A DNA stretch of 64,000 nt from NCBI RefSeq assembly GCF_900660755.1, contig NZ_LR215050.1, positions 1 to 64,000 on the forward strand, read 5' to 3'. Positions within the stretch are counted from its first letter, which is position 1, and every line of letters begins with the position of its first letter. The translations under genes and the position numbers were made by a program. The stretch comes from Acholeplasma hippikon (GTDB taxonomy: Bacteria > Bacillota_I > Bacilli_A > Acholeplasmatales > Acholeplasmataceae). The notes beneath the pieces are model-generated. The model searched no databases. It was given only the letters and a program-made list of their open reading frames with translations, and had not been told where the DNA came from. This document shows, piece after piece, positions 63,173 through 64,000 of this stretch.

Positions 63173-64000
63173 ACAAAGCCCATGGACGAGTTCCTCAAAA
63201 ACCAAAAGACTTTAAAGGCACAATGAGACAATTAGGTTCATACCTAAGTAACTCATGGCCATTAATTATCCTTGCAGCAATTTCAGCAATTATTGCAGGG
63301 TTAACATCAACAACAACACCAATCTTTGCTGGTGCTGCCTTAACAAGTATTGAATATATTTGGAAAGGTCAAAGTGATGTGGTGTCATTATTTGGTGGAT
63401 TCTTAAACTTAGGATTATACCAAAGCTTAACATTAGCACTAGTTTCAGCAGCGATTTCTTCATCATTGAACTACTTACAAGGTTATCTATTAATCGGTAT
63501 TACACAAAAGATGACTTATCGTATGCGTGTTGACTTAGCAGATAAGATTAATACCTTACCATTAAGTTACTTTGATAAATATAAATTTGGTGATATCTTA
63601 AGTAGAATGACAAATGATGTCGATACAATTAGCCAAACACTAACACAAAGTATTTCAGAAATTTTTAGATCATTTGCGTTAGTTACAAGTATTTTAGTCA
63701 TTATGTTCGTCCTACGTTGGGACTTAGCAATTATCGCCAGCGTTTCAGTATTCGTTTCATTATATGTTGCTGGACGTTTTGTTAAACTTAGTCAAAAGTT
63801 CTTCAGACAAGCAGCTAAGAATAATGGTGATATGAATGGTCACGTTGAAGAAGTATTCAACGGTCATAATGTTGTAAAAGTATTTAACTATCAAGAAAGA
63901 GCGAAGAAAGAATTTGATGAAATCAATGATCGTATCTTTGAAACATCATGGAAGAGCCAATTTATTTCAGGAATTATGATTCCAGTTCAATTCTTCTTTA
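63169..64000 (+). CDS. ABC exporter partner subunit, truncated by the window end
   Basis: Open frame of at least 277 residues running off the window. ATG 63169 overlaps the upstream TGA and has AAGGAGGAG before it. Visible are a hydrophilic N-terminus (MNKAHGRVPQKPKDFKGTM), the first helices LIILAAISAIIAGLTS and LGLYQSLTLALVSAAI, the coupling region FDKYKFGDILSRMTNDVDTI, and VKVFNYQERAKKEF. The extended N-terminus and coupling match TM288/YfiC-type partners. The ATPase domain lies beyond the window, so its catalytic Glu cannot be checked. Confidence 0.9.
   Translation, partial: MNKAHGRVPQKPKDFKGTMRQLGSYLSNSWPLIILAAISAIIAGLTSTTTPIFAGAALTSIEYIWKGQSDVVSLFGGFLNLGLYQSLTLALVSAAISSSLNYLQGYLLIGITQKMTYRMRVDLADKINTLPLSYFDKYKFGDILSRMTNDVDTISQTLTQSISEIFRSFALVTSILVIMFVLRWDLAIIASVSVFVSLYVAGRFVKLSQKFFRQAAKNNGDMNGHVEEVFNGHNVVKVFNYQERAKKEFDEINDRIFETSWKSQFISGIMIPVQFFF

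Noticed and set aside
1..64000. TGA read as Trp (Mycoplasma code 4)
   Set aside because: Many genes end cleanly at TGA with the next start overlapping (ntpF, mgtE1, gnd, the RnfD/NqrB gene), and Trp positions in conserved motifs are TGG.

Overview
The window reads as AT-rich, tightly packed chromosome of a Mollicute that keeps the standard code. TGA is used as a real stop (for example at the ends of gnd, ntpF, the RnfD/NqrB gene and mgtE1) and Trp is TGG. Gene content (V-type ATPase, Nqr/Rnf-type complex, glucose-6-phosphate and 6-phosphogluconate dehydrogenases, no cell-wall genes here) points to Acholeplasma or a close relative such as the Izemoplasmatales. That placement is inference. No tRNA, rRNA or CRISPR array was seen.

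Layout. 1-6600: a P-loop ATPase, an aldo/keto reductase, a 991-residue single-pass membrane protein of unknown role, and peptidase T. 6735-14264: a probable operon of three small SHOCT/DUF2089-type proteins, a heterodimeric ABC exporter and the TldD/TldE peptidase pair. 14265-37932: an ion-handling island. It holds a DUF1538 membrane protein with two P-II-like genes, a complete V-type ATPase operon in Enterococcus hirae ntp order behind a structured leader, a cation/proton antiporter behind a fluoride riboswitch, KtrAB, a degenerate Nudix protein, an Nqr/Rnf-like complex on the minus strand, and two overlapping mgtE genes. 37943-44992: gnd-zwf, an M32 carboxypeptidase, galE, a 23S rRNA/tRNA uracil methyltransferase homologue and two VOC proteins. 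45046-46688: an IS3-family (IS150-group) insertion sequence lying between the two arms of what looks like an older terminator. 46721-51625: an MBL hydrolase and an iron/heme uptake operon with an IsdG-like monooxygenase behind a Fur-like box. 51630-61347: secG, rsmE, rpsU and the conserved phoH-ybeY-cdd-era-recO-glyS-dnaG-rpoD-trmK cluster. 61412-64000: a second heterodimeric ABC exporter, its second subunit cut by the window end.

How it fits together. NtpK keeps all five Na+ ligands of the E. hirae rotor, so the V-ATPase probably moves Na+. The Nqr-like complex is another likely Na+ pump, the antiporter exchanges cations for protons, and KtrAB is a Na+-dependent K+ importer, so the island looks built around Na+ and K+ balance. 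The most unusual pieces are (1) an Nqr/Rnf hybrid that has an NqrF subunit, shows neither NqrA nor RnfC, and carries an NqrC/RnfG subunit expanded to four FMN-binding repeats; (2) a fluoride riboswitch in front of an antiporter; (3) a roughly 200-nt structured leader with mutually exclusive pairings in front of the V-ATPase; and (4) repeated palindromes and an attenuator-like hairpin in front of the DUF1538/P-II operon.
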